From the NCBI GenBank assembly GCA_943787535.1, contig CALSMU010000006.1, forward strand, positions 1 through 64,000: a DNA stretch of 64,000 nt, written 5' to 3'. The stretch is from an uncultured Flavobacteriales bacterium. Its GTDB lineage: Bacteria; Bacteroidota; Bacteroidia; Flavobacteriales_D; Parvicellaceae. The translations under genes and the position numbers were made by a program. Under the pieces are notes generated by a model that searched no databases, had not been told where the DNA came from, and saw only the letters and a list, made by a program, of their open reading frames with translations. Below, piece by piece: positions 27,491-37,685 of this stretch (positions within the stretch are counted from its first letter, which is position 1; every line of letters begins with the position of its first letter).

Positions 27491-27558
27491 GTCATGGAAG
27501 TGCTTTTTTAATAAGTTTTCAACTATATTTATTGGGTTAATTAAGAAAAAACAACTCA

Positions 27559-30015
27559 ATGAAAAAATATATTTCGACCACATTTGCTATTGGATTATCA
27601 CTTGTGTTTTTAGCACAAAAACCTGTTGAGATATTGGATTTTTGGAAGGAATTATCAGGTGTTAATATTTTATCGGGATCTACTCAATATATTAAGTCAA
27701 GAAAGTATAGAAAGTTAGCTATAGATGAAGCATATCTTTTGAATGCTTTGGAAAATGTGCGTCACAGAAATGACATTTCTAATGGGAATGAAGTGGTTGT
27801 TTCTTTATTAAATCCAGATGGAAGGATTACCCGTTTTGTAGTTACCCAAAACACGACAATGCATTCTGTGTTGTGTGAAAAGTTTCCTGCCATCAGAACC
27901 TATGATTTAAAAGGTATCGATGATTTAAATCAGATTGGTAAATTAGATGTTACACCTCTTGGTTTTCATGCTATGGTAATGTCGGAAAAATCCACTTTTT
28001 TTATTGACCCAATGTTTCATGGTGAAACAGATGTTTATATGAGTTATTACCGCGATGATTTTTTTACGGATAAGGTAATGGATTGTTCTTTTCATCCAAC
28101 CGAGAAAACGAATGAATCAATTGGTTCATTAAAAACATTTGGAAGCTGTGAATTGAGAACTTACAGATGCGCAATCTCTGCTACAGGTGAGTATACAGAT
28201 TTCCATGGCGGCACTGTCGCTCTTGCATTGGCAGCGCAAGTTACTACAATGAATAGGGTAAACGGTGTATTTGAAAGAGATATAGCGATAACTATGGAAA
28301 TTATTGGTAACAATGATTTAATTGTTTACACGAATTCGAATACTGATCCGTTTACAAATGGTTCACCGGGCAATATGATTAGTGAAAATCAAACGAATAC
28401 GAATAGTATAATAGGGAGTAATAATTACGATATTGGACATGTTTTTGGAACTAACAGTGGAGGTTTAGCTGGTCTAGGTGTTGTTTGTTCCAATAATAAT
28501 AAAGCTAGAGGAGTTACAGGAAGTAGTGCTCCAATTGGAGATCCTTTCGATATAGACTATGTAGCACATGAAATGGGGCATCAGTTCAAAGGAAATCATA
28601 GTTTTAATAATTCCTGTAATGGAAATAGAAATAATAGTACAGCAATGGAGCCGGGAAGTGGTTCTACTATAATGGCGTATGCAGGTATTTGTACTCCTAA
28701 TGTTCAATCCAATAGTGATGATCATTTTCATGGTGTTAATTTAGAAGAGATTGGGGGGTTTATTACGGGAAGTGCCAATAGTTGTGCTGCAATAACTCCA
28801 TTGGTAAATGTATCTCCAGTTATTTCATCTACTAATGGTAATGTCTCTGTACCAGGGGGGACACCGTTTGTTTTAACTGCAATTGCTGCAGATGCTGATG
28901 GAGATCCAATGACGTATTGTTGGGAACAAATGGACAATGAGATTTCTACTCAATCGCCCTCTCCAACTTCGGTGGATGGCCCAAACTTTCGATCTAATAG
29001 TCCAAGTACAAGTCCTTCTAGGTTTTTTCCAAGTTTAGCTACAGTTATTTCTGGAGTAAATGATGAATGGGAAGTATTACCAACTGTATCTAGGACGATG
29101 AATTTTAGGGTATTTGTGAGAGATAATTCTATTACTGGAGGTTGTAATGATCATGCAGATGTTACCTTGTCTGTGGATGCTGGTTCGGGGCCTTTTGTGG
29201 TTAATTACCCAAGTGTTAATGGGATAAGTTGGGTAGCTTCATCAACAGAAACTGTACTTTGGGATGTAGCAAATACCGATAACTCTCCTGTTAATTGTTC
29301 ATTTGTGGATATAATGCTGTCTACGGATGGAGGTTTGACTTATCCAATAGTTGTAGCTAGCGGTATAGCAAATGATGGCTCTGAAAACATTACGGTTCCC
29401 AATAATGTGACAACAACAGCTAGAATAAGAGTGATGTCAGAAAATGGGACTTTTTATGATATTTCTGATAACAATTTTGAAATTACTGCTGCAAATAATA
29501 TGGTTGCTAATTTTACTTCTAACAATACTACAATTTGCGAAGGTGCTTCAATAGATTTTACAGATGTTTCTGTAGGAAATCCGATTAGTTGGAGTTGGAT
29601 TTTTAGCGGTGGTAATCCTTCAACTTCGTCAGATCAAAATCCCGTTGGTATTCAATATAGTTCAGCAGGAAATTATGCTGTTGAATTGACTGTCTCCGAC
29701 GGTGTAAACACTAATACAATTATAGAGTCTTCTTATGTTAATGTCTCGTCCTGTGTGGGAACTTCAGATTTATTAAATAATGAATTCACAATTTATCCAA
29801 ATCCTATAAATGACAAGGTGACTATTGAATTTATCAAACCTGGTTTGTATGGAGAATTAAAAATTATAGACAATTTGGGTAAAGTCGTTTTTCGGAAGAA
29901 GGTTTCTTCAGTTGTAGTTGAAAATATAGATATGCGTAATTATAGTAGTGGTTTATATTCACTCATGCTTTCAGGAGATCAAAAAACTAGGGTTGTTAAA
30001 GTCTTTAAAAAGTAA
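27559..30015 (+). CDS. T9SS-secreted reprolysin-type zinc metalloprotease with PKD domain
   Basis: 818 residues. Signal peptide to about residue 20, a pro-region, then the metzincin motif HEMGHQFKGNH at 337-347 (HExxHxxGxxH) with the Met-turn expected near TIMAYAGIC. A cysteine-rich catalytic region is followed by beta-sandwich segments, a PKD domain (about 650-735, WSWIFSGG) and a type A T9SS sorting domain (about 740-818, FTIYPNPINDKVTIEF ... GLYSLMLSGDQKTRVVKVFKK). It should be exported by the Por system and anchored or released at the surface. The next gene overlaps its stop by one base. Confidence 0.9.
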   Translation: MKKYISTTFAIGLSLVFLAQKPVEILDFWKELSGVNILSGSTQYIKSRKYRKLAIDEAYLLNALENVRHRNDISNGNEVVVSLLNPDGRITRFVVTQNTTMHSVLCEKFPAIRTYDLKGIDDLNQIGKLDVTPLGFHAMVMSEKSTFFIDPMFHGETDVYMSYYRDDFFTDKVMDCSFHPTEKTNESIGSLKTFGSCELRTYRCAISATGEYTDFHGGTVALALAAQVTTMNRVNGVFERDIAITMEIIGNNDLIVYTNSNTDPFTNGSPGNMISENQTNTNSIIGSNNYDIGHVFGTNSGGLAGLGVVCSNNNKARGVTGSSAPIGDPFDIDYVAHEMGHQFKGNHSFNNSCNGNRNNSTAMEPGSGSTIMAYAGICTPNVQSNSDDHFHGVNLEEIGGFITGSANSCAAITPLVNVSPVISSTNGNVSVPGGTPFVLTAIAADADGDPMTYCWEQMDNEISTQSPSPTSVDGPNFRSNSPSTSPSRFFPSLATVISGVNDEWEVLPTVSRTMNFRVFVRDNSITGGCNDHADVTLSVDAGSGPFVVNYPSVNGISWVASSTETVLWDVANTDNSPVNCSFVDIMLSTDGGLTYPIVVASGIANDGSENITVPNNVTTTARIRVMSENGTFYDISDNNFEITAANNMVANFTSNNTTICEGASIDFTDVSVGNPISWSWIFSGGNPSTSSDQNPVGIQYSSAGNYAVELTVSDGVNTNTIIESSYVNVSSCVGTSDLLNNEFTIYPNPINDKVTIEFIKPGLYGELKIIDNLGKVVFRKKVSSVVVENIDMRNYSSGLYSLMLSGDQKTRVVKVFKK

Positions 30016-30584
30016 TGTTAATGCGCTATATTGTTTTCTTGCTCTTCCTATTTCATATAGTTTTTGGTTTTTCCCAGAAAAAAGAAAAGTATACATTTTA
30101 TTTAATCGGCAGGCCTAATTCATTTGAAAAAAACAATGCTATAAAGGAAGTTCAGGGTGATTGGAAGTTGCGATATGTTTCTGTTAGTTCTGCATTTTAC
30201 ACAGAAGAATTAGATAGTTTAATTCTAGAAAATAAAAAAACAGATGCATTGTTAAGCGCTAAGTTTAGTATTGATTGGCATTCGCTGCTAATGAAAGAAG
30301 TTGAAGAAAAACTAATCCAACATACTGAAATAAGGTCTTTAATTAAATCGAAATACACAGCTTTGCTTGCTGAAATCAAGAATGCTCAAATTGAGATTGA
30401 TGACACGAATAGTCGGAAAGCATTTGTGAGTATTTTTGGAGTTGAATTTATTGATAAACAAAACCTATACTTTACATATCATAAGTTTAAGGTAAAGAAA
30501 AAGAAGATGGTTTTAAAGAAAATGTCCTGGGATAAGGAGTTGATTGATTTTTCTTATCCTCAAAATGACATAATAAATAAATAA
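30015..30584 (+). CDS. Exported hypothetical protein coupled to the secreted protease
   Basis: 189 residues. The first ATG overlaps the protease stop (TAATG); a second ATG two codons in is also possible. Signal peptide ends FGFSQ. The mature part has KYTFYLIGRPNSFEKNNAIKEVQGDWKLRY and a helical middle, then a basic tail (KVKKKKMVLKKMSW). No family recognised. Tight coupling with the protease suggests that it could be a partner such as an inhibitor or chaperone, but nothing in the sequence shows that directly. Confidence 0.7.
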   Translation: MLMRYIVFLLFLFHIVFGFSQKKEKYTFYLIGRPNSFEKNNAIKEVQGDWKLRYVSVSSAFYTEELDSLILENKKTDALLSAKFSIDWHSLLMKEVEEKLIQHTEIRSLIKSKYTALLAEIKNAQIEIDDTNSRKAFVSIFGVEFIDKQNLYFTYHKFKVKKKKMVLKKMSWDKELIDFSYPQNDIINK

Positions 30585-30760
30585 TGAATCTGTAATCATA
30601 AAAGATCTATTTTGTTTTTGTCTAAGAAGTTACCTTTTTTAGTCATTTTTTGCTTTTTTCTTCGTAATTAACATGGAAAATGTTAATAAAACCCATTGTT
30701 TGTAGGTGGTTAGCACGTGTTTTATTCGTTAATTTCACCAACTTAATGCTGGGTAGGATT

Positions 30761-32611
30761 ATGGCAGAACAAAAAGTACAGTATACCGAAGATAATATTC
30801 GCTCGCTTGATTGGAAGGAACACATACGGTTACGTCCTGGGATGTATATCGGTAAATTGGGGGATGGTAAATCAGCAGATGATGGGATTTACATTCTGGT
30901 CAAAGAAGTTGTAGATAATTGTATCGATGAATTTGTGATGGGTAATGGTCGCAAAATAGTAGTCAAAATAAAGGAAGATGCAGTTTCAATTAGAGATTGG
31001 GGAAGAGGAATTCCTTTAGGGAAAGTTGTGGATGTTGTTTCTAAAATGAACACAGGAGGGAAGTATGATTCCAAAGCATTTAAGAAATCAGTCGGTTTAA
31101 ATGGTGTAGGTACAAAAGCTGTCAATGCTTTGTCCAGTTATTTTAAAGTGCAATCATTTAGAGAAGGACAAGAGAAAACAGTTGAATTTGAAAGAGGTAA
31201 TATTTTAAATGATCATGACTTAGTTAAAACAGATAAAGAAAATGGAACCTATGTGAAATTTGTTCCAGATCCAGATGTTTTTAAGGCTTACCACTTTAGA
31301 AATCAATACTTAGATAAACTTTTTTGGAATTATTGTTATTTGAATAGGGGATTAACAATTGAGTTTAATAGTAAACGATTCCATTCCAAAAACGGATTAA
31401 GAGATTTGTTGGAAAACAATATGGATGGTGATCCATTATATCCAATTATTCATTTGGAAGGTGAAGATATTGAAGTTGCTTTTACACATGCCAGAAGCTA
31501 TGGTGAAGATTATTATTCCTTTGTCAACGGTCAGCATACTACGCAAGGCGGCACACATCAAAGTGCTTTTAGAGAAGCTATAGCTAAGGTTATAAAAGAT
31601 TTTTTTGGGAAATACGATCCAGTGGATATTAGGCAGTCTATAGTTGCTGCGGTAGCGGTAAAAGTAATGGAACCTGTTTTCGAATCACAAACAAAAACAA
31701 AATTAGGGTCTTTAGAAGTTGAGCCTGGTGGTAAATCAATGCGGGGATTTGTAATGGATTTCTTAAAAGATAAATTGGATAATTACCTGCACAAGCACCC
31801 TGAAATTACTCAGGTTTTAGAGAATAAAATCAAACAAGCCGAGAAAGAGCGCAAAGAGCTTTCGGGTATTCGGAAACTAGCTAGAGATAGGGCTAAGAAA
31901 TCTAATTTACACAACAAAAAATTACGCGATTGCCGTGTTCATTTCAATGATTTAAAACACGCTAGAAGAGAAGAAACGTCTATTTTTATTACGGAGGGAG
32001 ATTCAGCAAGTGGGTCTATTACAAAAAGTAGAGATGTTGGTACACAAGCTGTATTTAGTTTAAAAGGAAAACCGTTAAACTCTTTTGGTTTAACCAAGAA
32101 GGTCGTATACGAAAACGAGGAGTTTAATTTAGTACAAGCCGCTTTAAATATTGAAGACGGATTAGAAGGGCTCCGATACAATCATGTAATCATTGCAACA
32201 GATGCTGATGTTGATGGTATGCACATTAGATTGTTACTGTTAACTTTCTTTTTACAGTTCTTTCCTGATTTAGTAAAGAAAGGACATGTTAAAATACTGC
32301 AGACTCCATTATTTAGAGTTAGAAATAAAAAAGAATCTAGATACTGTTATTCTGAAGAGGAACGTATGCAAGCCTTGGTTGACTTAGGTAAAAATCCAGA
32401 GATTACTCGATTTAAAGGTTTAGGTGAAATATCTCCTGATGAGTTCAAGCATTTTATAGGTGAAGATATGCGTCTTGAACCAGTTTTGATTACCAAAGAT
32501 CATTCGATAGAAGAAATATTGACTTTTTACATGGGCAAGAATACGCCAGATAGACAAAAATTTATAATCTACAACCTCAAGACTGAAGAGGATTTAGCAG
32601 AACAAGAATAA
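30761..32611 (+). CDS. parE: DNA topoisomerase IV subunit B (ParE)
   Basis: 616 residues from [18 protein letters not shown] at 30761; an upstream in-frame ATG adds 27 residues without homology to the family. GHKL ATPase site [13 protein letters not shown] and [11 protein letters not shown], Toprim motifs EGDSASGS and [10 protein letters not shown]. Supplies ATP-driven strand passage for decatenating chromosomes with ParC, encoded 19 bases downstream. Lacks the large insert of GyrB. Could be labelled GyrB-like, but pairing with the adjacent ParC-type A subunit supports ParE. Confidence 0.93.
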   Translation: MAEQKVQYTEDNIRSLDWKEHIRLRPGMYIGKLGDGKSADDGIYILVKEVVDNCIDEFVMGNGRKIVVKIKEDAVSIRDWGRGIPLGKVVDVVSKMNTGGKYDSKAFKKSVGLNGVGTKAVNALSSYFKVQSFREGQEKTVEFERGNILNDHDLVKTDKENGTYVKFVPDPDVFKAYHFRNQYLDKLFWNYCYLNRGLTIEFNSKRFHSKNGLRDLLENNMDGDPLYPIIHLEGEDIEVAFTHARSYGEDYYSFVNGQHTTQGGTHQSAFREAIAKVIKDFFGKYDPVDIRQSIVAAVAVKVMEPVFESQTKTKLGSLEVEPGGKSMRGFVMDFLKDKLDNYLHKHPEITQVLENKIKQAEKERKELSGIRKLARDRAKKSNLHNKKLRDCRVHFNDLKHARREETSIFITEGDSASGSITKSRDVGTQAVFSLKGKPLNSFGLTKKVVYENEEFNLVQAALNIEDGLEGLRYNHVIIATDADVDGMHIRLLLLTFFLQFFPDLVKKGHVKILQTPLFRVRNKKESRYCYSEEERMQALVDLGKNPEITRFKGLGEISPDEFKHFIGEDMRLEPVLITKDHSIEEILTFYMGKNTPDRQKFIIYNLKTEEDLAEQE

Positions 32612-32630
32612 CCTTCAGAAAATAGGCAAC

Positions 32631-35549
32631 ATGAGCACAGAAGACGAACATAGCGAAGAAGAAGAGTTTAATCAAGAGGAAGCTAATTCTAATGGAAAGG
32701 AAGAGCTATCTCGTGAGTTGGATGGTACAGATGAAAACGGAATTTCAGGTGGTGGAGATGATAACATTGTTTCACTTTCAGGAATGTACGAAGAATGGTT
32801 TTTAGACTATGCTTCTTACGTTATACTTGAAAGAGCTGTTCCAGCTTTGGAAGATGGGTTAAAGCCAGTACAAAGAAGAATATTACACTCTTTAAATGAA
32901 TTGGATGATGGCCGCTATAACAAGGTAGCGAATGTAATTGGTAATACCATGAAGTATCACCCGCATGGTGATGCATCTATTGGTGATGCAATGGTTCAGA
33001 TTGGGCAGAAGGAACTATTGATAGATTGTCAAGGGAACTGGGGTAACACTTTAACAGGTGATGGTGCAGCTGCTCCTCGTTATATTGAAGCGCGTTTAAC
33101 CAGGTTTGCCAAACACGTTGTTTTTAATCCAAAAACAACAGAATGGTTATCATCTTATGATGGTAGGAATAAAGAGCCAAATAACCTGCCTGTTAAATTT
33201 CCCTTGTTATTGGCTCAGGGTGCTGAAGGGATTGCAGTAGGAATGGCCTGTAAAATATTACCACATAATTTTATTGAATTAATTGATGCTTCCATTAATC
33301 ATCTAAGAGGGAAAAAAGTAGATATTTACCCTGACTTTCCTCATGGAGGAATGGCTGACTTTACGAATTATAATGCAGGCTTACGAGGCGGTAAAGTTCG
33401 TGTTCGTGCTACAATCACTAAAGTAGACAAAAAGACACTTAAGATTAGTGATATACCTTTTGGTACAACAACTGACACGCTAATTGACTCCATTGTAAAA
33501 GCAACGGAAAAGAATAAGATTAAAGTTAAAAAGGTAGAGGATAATACCGCAGCAGTTGCAGAGATTATCATTCATTTGCCACCTGGGGTTTCTCCAGATA
33601 AAATGATTGATGCTTTGTATGCGTTTACTAATTGTGAGGTTTCGATTTCTCCAAATGCTGCTGTTATTCAAGGAGGGAATAAGCCTGTTTTTATTAGTGT
33701 TAATGAAATGCTGAAACATTCGACTGATAGAACAGTTGATTTGTTGAAAATGGAGTTGGAGATTCGCAAGGCTGAATTAGAAAATCAATGGCACTGGTCT
33801 TCATTGGAGAGAATATTTATTGAGAATAGAATCTATCGTGATATTGAAGAGGAGGAAACTTGGGAAGGAGTTATTTCTGCAATTGACAAAGGTTTAAAGC
33901 CACACATAAAACATTTAAAAAGGAAAGTAACCGAAGAAGATATAGTTCGTCTTACAGAAATTAAGATTAAGCGCATTTCAAAATTTGATGCTTTCAAGGC
34001 GGATGAAGTTATTGCTAAAATTGAGGAAGCGTTAAAAGAAGTGCAAGGGCATTTAGATAATTTGATTCCATTTGCGATAGATTACTTTAAAGACTTAAAG
34101 GATAAATACGGGGAGGGTAGAGAACGAAAGACTGAAATAAGAGTCTTTGATAGTATTTCTGCTAAAAAAGTTATTGTATCAAATAAGAAGCTATACGTAA
34201 ACAAGGAAGAAGGGTTTATCGGATGGACATTGCGTAAAGATGAGTTTATTTCTGATTGTTCTGAGATTGATGATGTAATTGTCTTTTTCAAAACGGGTAA
34301 AATGCTTGTTACTCGGGTTTCTGATAAAAAGTTTGTCGGAAAAGGAATTTTGCATATTGGAGTTTGGAAAAAAGGGGATAAACGAACGATTTACCATTTA
34401 ATTTATCAAGATGGCAAAGGGGGAGCTTCCTACATGAAGCGTTTTGATGTGAGCAGTATAACAAGAGATAAAGAGTACGATCTTACGAATGGGGCTATCG
34501 GTTCTAAAGTGCATTATTTATCTTGCAATCCGAATGGAAGAAAAGAAGTTGTAGCAGTAAAAATGCGCTCAAAACCGAATCTTAAAAAATTACGTTTTGA
34601 TATTGATTTTGGTGAATTATTGATTAAAGGAAGAGGCTCTAAAGGTAATCGTGTCACGAAAGACATGATTAGTAAAGTAGAGCAAAAAGAAGTTGGCGGT
34701 TCAACATTGGCTGCGCGTAAAGTTTGGTGGGACGATGTTGTTCGCAGACTAAACGATGATGGCAGAGGAACGCTTCTTGGTGAATTTAGAGGTGAGGATA
34801 AGATTTTAACCTTGCATCAATCTGGAAATTATAAATTAAGTGGTTTTGAGTTGGCAACCAAATTTGACCATGATTTGATTAGTATTGAAAAATGGAATCC
34901 AAGTCATCCGGTGGCTGCTGTTTATTGGAATTCTGTTAAAGAATTGTATTACATAAAACGATTCTTGGTAGAATCTTCCTCCAAGAAAGTGTTGTTCATT
35001 CCGGAAGAAAAGGGTGTGGAGCTGGTAGTTGCTTCTACTCAGTATAAGCCAAAAATTAAAATTATTTACAATAAGCGTTTAAAAGAAACCAAGCACCTTA
35101 AGGATAAGGTTGAGGAAATAAACGATATTATTGATATAAAAGGCTTAAAAGCCCAAGGTAATCAACTTACAAAATTAGCTGTAAAAGATATTGAGCTACT
35201 TGCTACAGTTGAAGGGGAAGAATGGCCTATTGATATTGTTGAGGAACCAATACCTGAAATTGTAGAAGAGCAAATAGAAATGGTTTCTGAGGTTACGGCA
35301 AACGGGGTTTCCGAACAAGAAAGGCTGACAGAAGCAGTAGATGAGATTGAAACGAAAGATGCTGAAAAGAAGGCTAAAGTAAAGTCTGCTAAGAAATCAA
35401 AACCAGTAAAGGATGATAAACCTGTTGAGATGGAGTGGGATATAGAACCTGCAAAAAAGGCTGATGAAGATAAATCTGACAAGAAAAAGAATCCTTCCAA
35501 TGGAGCTGAGGATGGAGCTGATGAGGATGGACAGATAACGCTGTTTTAG
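32631..35549 (+). CDS. parC: DNA topoisomerase IV subunit A (ParC)
   Basis: 972 residues. An acidic N-terminal extension (about 1-45, Glu-rich) precedes the winged-helix core with LKPVQRRIL, HPHGDASIGDAMV and the active-site Tyr at about 152 in AAAPRYIEARLT. The C-terminal domain lacks the GyrA-box and ends in a long Glu-then-Lys-rich tail (about 870-972). These lengths are greater than E. coli ParC (about 750). Forms a heterotetramer with ParE. In the quinolone region the residue after HPHGD is Ala rather than Ser, which I believe is common in this phylum. Confidence 0.92.
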   Translation: MSTEDEHSEEEEFNQEEANSNGKEELSRELDGTDENGISGGGDDNIVSLSGMYEEWFLDYASYVILERAVPALEDGLKPVQRRILHSLNELDDGRYNKVANVIGNTMKYHPHGDASIGDAMVQIGQKELLIDCQGNWGNTLTGDGAAAPRYIEARLTRFAKHVVFNPKTTEWLSSYDGRNKEPNNLPVKFPLLLAQGAEGIAVGMACKILPHNFIELIDASINHLRGKKVDIYPDFPHGGMADFTNYNAGLRGGKVRVRATITKVDKKTLKISDIPFGTTTDTLIDSIVKATEKNKIKVKKVEDNTAAVAEIIIHLPPGVSPDKMIDALYAFTNCEVSISPNAAVIQGGNKPVFISVNEMLKHSTDRTVDLLKMELEIRKAELENQWHWSSLERIFIENRIYRDIEEEETWEGVISAIDKGLKPHIKHLKRKVTEEDIVRLTEIKIKRISKFDAFKADEVIAKIEEALKEVQGHLDNLIPFAIDYFKDLKDKYGEGRERKTEIRVFDSISAKKVIVSNKKLYVNKEEGFIGWTLRKDEFISDCSEIDDVIVFFKTGKMLVTRVSDKKFVGKGILHIGVWKKGDKRTIYHLIYQDGKGGASYMKRFDVSSITRDKEYDLTNGAIGSKVHYLSCNPNGRKEVVAVKMRSKPNLKKLRFDIDFGELLIKGRGSKGNRVTKDMISKVEQKEVGGSTLAARKVWWDDVVRRLNDDGRGTLLGEFRGEDKILTLHQSGNYKLSGFELATKFDHDLISIEKWNPSHPVAAVYWNSVKELYYIKRFLVESSSKKVLFIPEEKGVELVVASTQYKPKIKIIYNKRLKETKHLKDKVEEINDIIDIKGLKAQGNQLTKLAVKDIELLATVEGEEWPIDIVEEPIPEIVEEQIEMVSEVTANGVSEQERLTEAVDEIETKDAEKKAKVKSAKKSKPVKDDKPVEMEWDIEPAKKADEDKSDKKKNPSNGAEDGADEDGQITLF

Positions 35550-35647
35550 TGAATAATGCATATAAAATGTCGAATAAGTAGCCATTCTTATTGCAAATTA
35601 TAAAACATTTTTAGCTAAAAAATTATTGCTAAGAAAAGCATCCCCAA

Positions 35648-36150
35648 ATGATTACTAAATTAAGTATAAAAACAATTTACAATTGCTCGCTTGAAAGAGC
35701 ATTTAAGACCCCTATGCTTTGTGATGTAACCAAAATTCATACGGGATATATGTTTATGCCTGCGGTTACGCATTGTACGGAAGATGAAAATTGGGGAATT
35801 CCTGGCAATAGTAAAAAAGTGTTTTTTGCAAAGTCATTTACGCAAAAAGGAGGCTGGGGTCTATGGATAAGGTTATTGAGCGAGTTGAAAATAAATATTG
35901 GAAAATAGAAGTGAGTGATTTTCAAACTTGGATGTTGGGGTTTTATAAATTTGTTGGGGAATGGAGCACTACGGAAATTAAACCAAATATTATTCAAATT
36001 GAGTATACCTATGCCATGCATTCAAAGAGCAAAATTCTTTATCCCCTAAATTGGTTATTTGCAAAACTTTTCTGGAAAGTTTATATGAAAAGGGTTTTAG
36101 AAAATATTAGAAATATGGTTTCTGCTAACGAGCCATATCTTTTTCCTTAA
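35648..36150 (+). pseudogene. SRPBCC (polyketide cyclase-like) protein, frameshifted
   Basis: Two overlapping frames together give one protein of about 167 residues: the first ends in SFTQKGGWG, the second continues with SMDKVIERVENKYWKIEVSDFQTWML. Restoring one G in the GGGG run at 35856-35859 joins them smoothly. The family is a START/SRPBCC-fold protein common in Bacteroidetes (typical start MITKLSIKTIYNCSLERAFKTPMLCDVTKIHTG). Role unknown; related folds bind hydrophobic ligands. The one-base loss in a homopolymer could be a real inactivation or a sequencing error. The stop shares TTAA with the convergent gene. Confidence 0.8.
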
Positions 36151-36923
36151 CGATTTATATATATTTTCTTCGCAATTGCTCCTCCTGCATGCTCAATTTG
36201 CAAGAGATAAATACCATTGGTTAAGAAAGATGTGTCAAAACTATTATGGTTATTGCCTTCCATTCTTTTTATAATTTGTCCAGTGATGTCGATAATATTT
36301 AAAGACTCTAATTTATTGATATTTTTCAAAATAATTTTTTTGTTTGTGTTGTCCACAATTATTTCTATGGCTTCTTCATTTTCATTTACAATAAGTGCTC
36401 CAGGACAGGCGTCTGCTTTTTCAAATAACTCTGCAGTTGAATAACTGATGTCCATTATTTCGGTAGTTTTATCAGTACATATTTTATATACTATTGGATA
36501 ATAATTCACATTGTAATTTGTAAATATTCCTCTATTCGGGTTTTCTGCATTGATTTTAGGAATAGAGCTTCCAGTAATCCAATCTCCCTGAGTCCACCCT
36601 GCAGTTCCATTAAACTCGTTTGTGCCATTCCATTGATCGTATTCAATCATTATAACCATTATTTGGTCAGTTCCAGCTGGACCATAAGTTTGATAAAGGC
36701 TTTCCAATATTCCCGTATTGTGATAGCTCCAACAAGAAGGGCAGTGGCAAGCAAAAAACTCAACAAATACTGTCTTTCCTTCAGCTAAATACTGATGCAG
36801 ATGGTGCCATTCTCCATTGATGTCTTTAAGGTTGAAGTCCGGTGCAATTGATCCATGTGCTATTTGTGCATGGGAAAAGAGGGAGGTTACAAGAATTGCA
36901 AGAGTTGCCCTAAGCTTATTCAT
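36147..36923 (-). CDS. T9SS-sorted thioredoxin-fold protein
   Basis: 258 residues from MNKLRATLAILVTSLFSHAQ (an ATG two codons upstream is also possible). After the signal peptide comes an AhpC/TlpA-like domain: APDFNLKDINGEWHHL, then VEFFACHCPSCWSYH, where the redox motif is CPSC preceded by an extra Cys, and a long surface loop. The last 75 residues (LKNINKLESLNIIDITGQ ... GIYLLQIEHAGGAIAKKIYINR) are a type A T9SS sorting domain. Suggests a surface-exposed or secreted thiol-disulfide protein. Convergent with the SRPBCC gene. Confidence 0.85.
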   Translation of the reverse strand: MNKLRATLAILVTSLFSHAQIAHGSIAPDFNLKDINGEWHHLHQYLAEGKTVFVEFFACHCPSCWSYHNTGILESLYQTYGPAGTDQIMVIMIEYDQWNGTNEFNGTAGWTQGDWITGSSIPKINAENPNRGIFTNYNVNYYPIVYKICTDKTTEIMDISYSTAELFEKADACPGALIVNENEEAIEIIVDNTNKKIILKNINKLESLNIIDITGQIIKRMEGNNHNSFDTSFLTNGIYLLQIEHAGGAIAKKIYINR

Positions 36924-37073
36924 GTGCATTTATTTATTCTATAATTAGGTCTAAATTATTAATAATATTTTTACCATAGAATAAATCATAGTAGTTTGTT
37001 CCTGTAAGACATAATCTTGTTCATTCGTTAGTTTCTATTTATATTGCTAAAATTACTTTAGAGGAAGCGCAAA

Positions 37074-37547
37074 ATGGAGAAAGATTTCATTATTCATGTA
37101 TGTATTTCAAAAGAGGAATTCGCAATTGCTAGAAATATTACTCAAGATTACATGAAATGGCTGGGTATGAATCTTGATTTCCAAAATACGAAGAAAGAAT
37201 TTCAAGTGTTCGAAAAAATGTATGGTAAGCCTGAAGGTTGTTTTATCTACGCTACAATAAATGGGGCTATTGCTGGGGGTGTAGCGATTCGGAAATTGGA
37301 TGTAAAAATTTGTGAAATGAAGCGCCTTTTTGTTTATGGAGATTATCAAGGAAAAGGATTGGGAGAGGTTCTTTGTGAAAAAATTATTTCAATAGCTCGT
37401 GAGGTGGGTTACTGCCAGATGAGACTGGATACAGTTGCTAAACTTAAAAGTGCAATAGGGTTGTATAAAAAAATAGGGTTTTATGAAATAGAGGCATATT
37501 GTCCGAATCCAGATCCTACCGTAAAATACATGGAGCTGGAACTTTGA
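37074..37547 (+). CDS. GNAT family acetyltransferase
   Basis: 157 residues. Acetyl-CoA binding motif A is LFVYGDYQGKGLGEVLCEKII (QxxGxG), followed by RLDTVAKLKSAIGLYKKIGFYEIEAY, the typical GNAT C-terminal strand and helix. Substrate unknown. The insertion MYGKPEGCFIYATINGAIAGG fits the N-acetyltransferases of the PA4866/YvbK-like subgroup. A single-gene unit followed by a strong bidirectional terminator. Confidence 0.88.
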   Translation: MEKDFIIHVCISKEEFAIARNITQDYMKWLGMNLDFQNTKKEFQVFEKMYGKPEGCFIYATINGAIAGGVAIRKLDVKICEMKRLFVYGDYQGKGLGEVLCEKIISIAREVGYCQMRLDTVAKLKSAIGLYKKIGFYEIEAYCPNPDPTVKYMELEL

Positions 37548-37595
37548 TTTTTGTAACGAGTTGTATTAAAATGTCTTTTTGTTGCCCAAATAAAA

Positions 37596-37631
37596 AAAGC
37601 AGAACAATGAAACCATTGTTCTGCTTTAATT
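37596..37631. terminator. Bidirectional intrinsic terminator
   Basis: A perfect 14-bp stem (AAAGCAGAACAATG with CATTGTTCTGCTTT) and 4-base loop, with A-run on the left and T-run on the right. It separates the convergent GNAT gene and the T9SS surface-protein gene and should serve both. Confidence 0.95.
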
Positions 37632-37685
37632 TTGTTAATCGATAAATACTCTTGTCGATTATTTAAGTTTGATATACTATTTACC

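Noticed and set aside
32940-32980. Ala instead of Ser in the ParC quinolone region as a resistance change
   Set aside because: This residue appears to be normal for Bacteroidetes ParC, so it is not evidence of acquired resistance.
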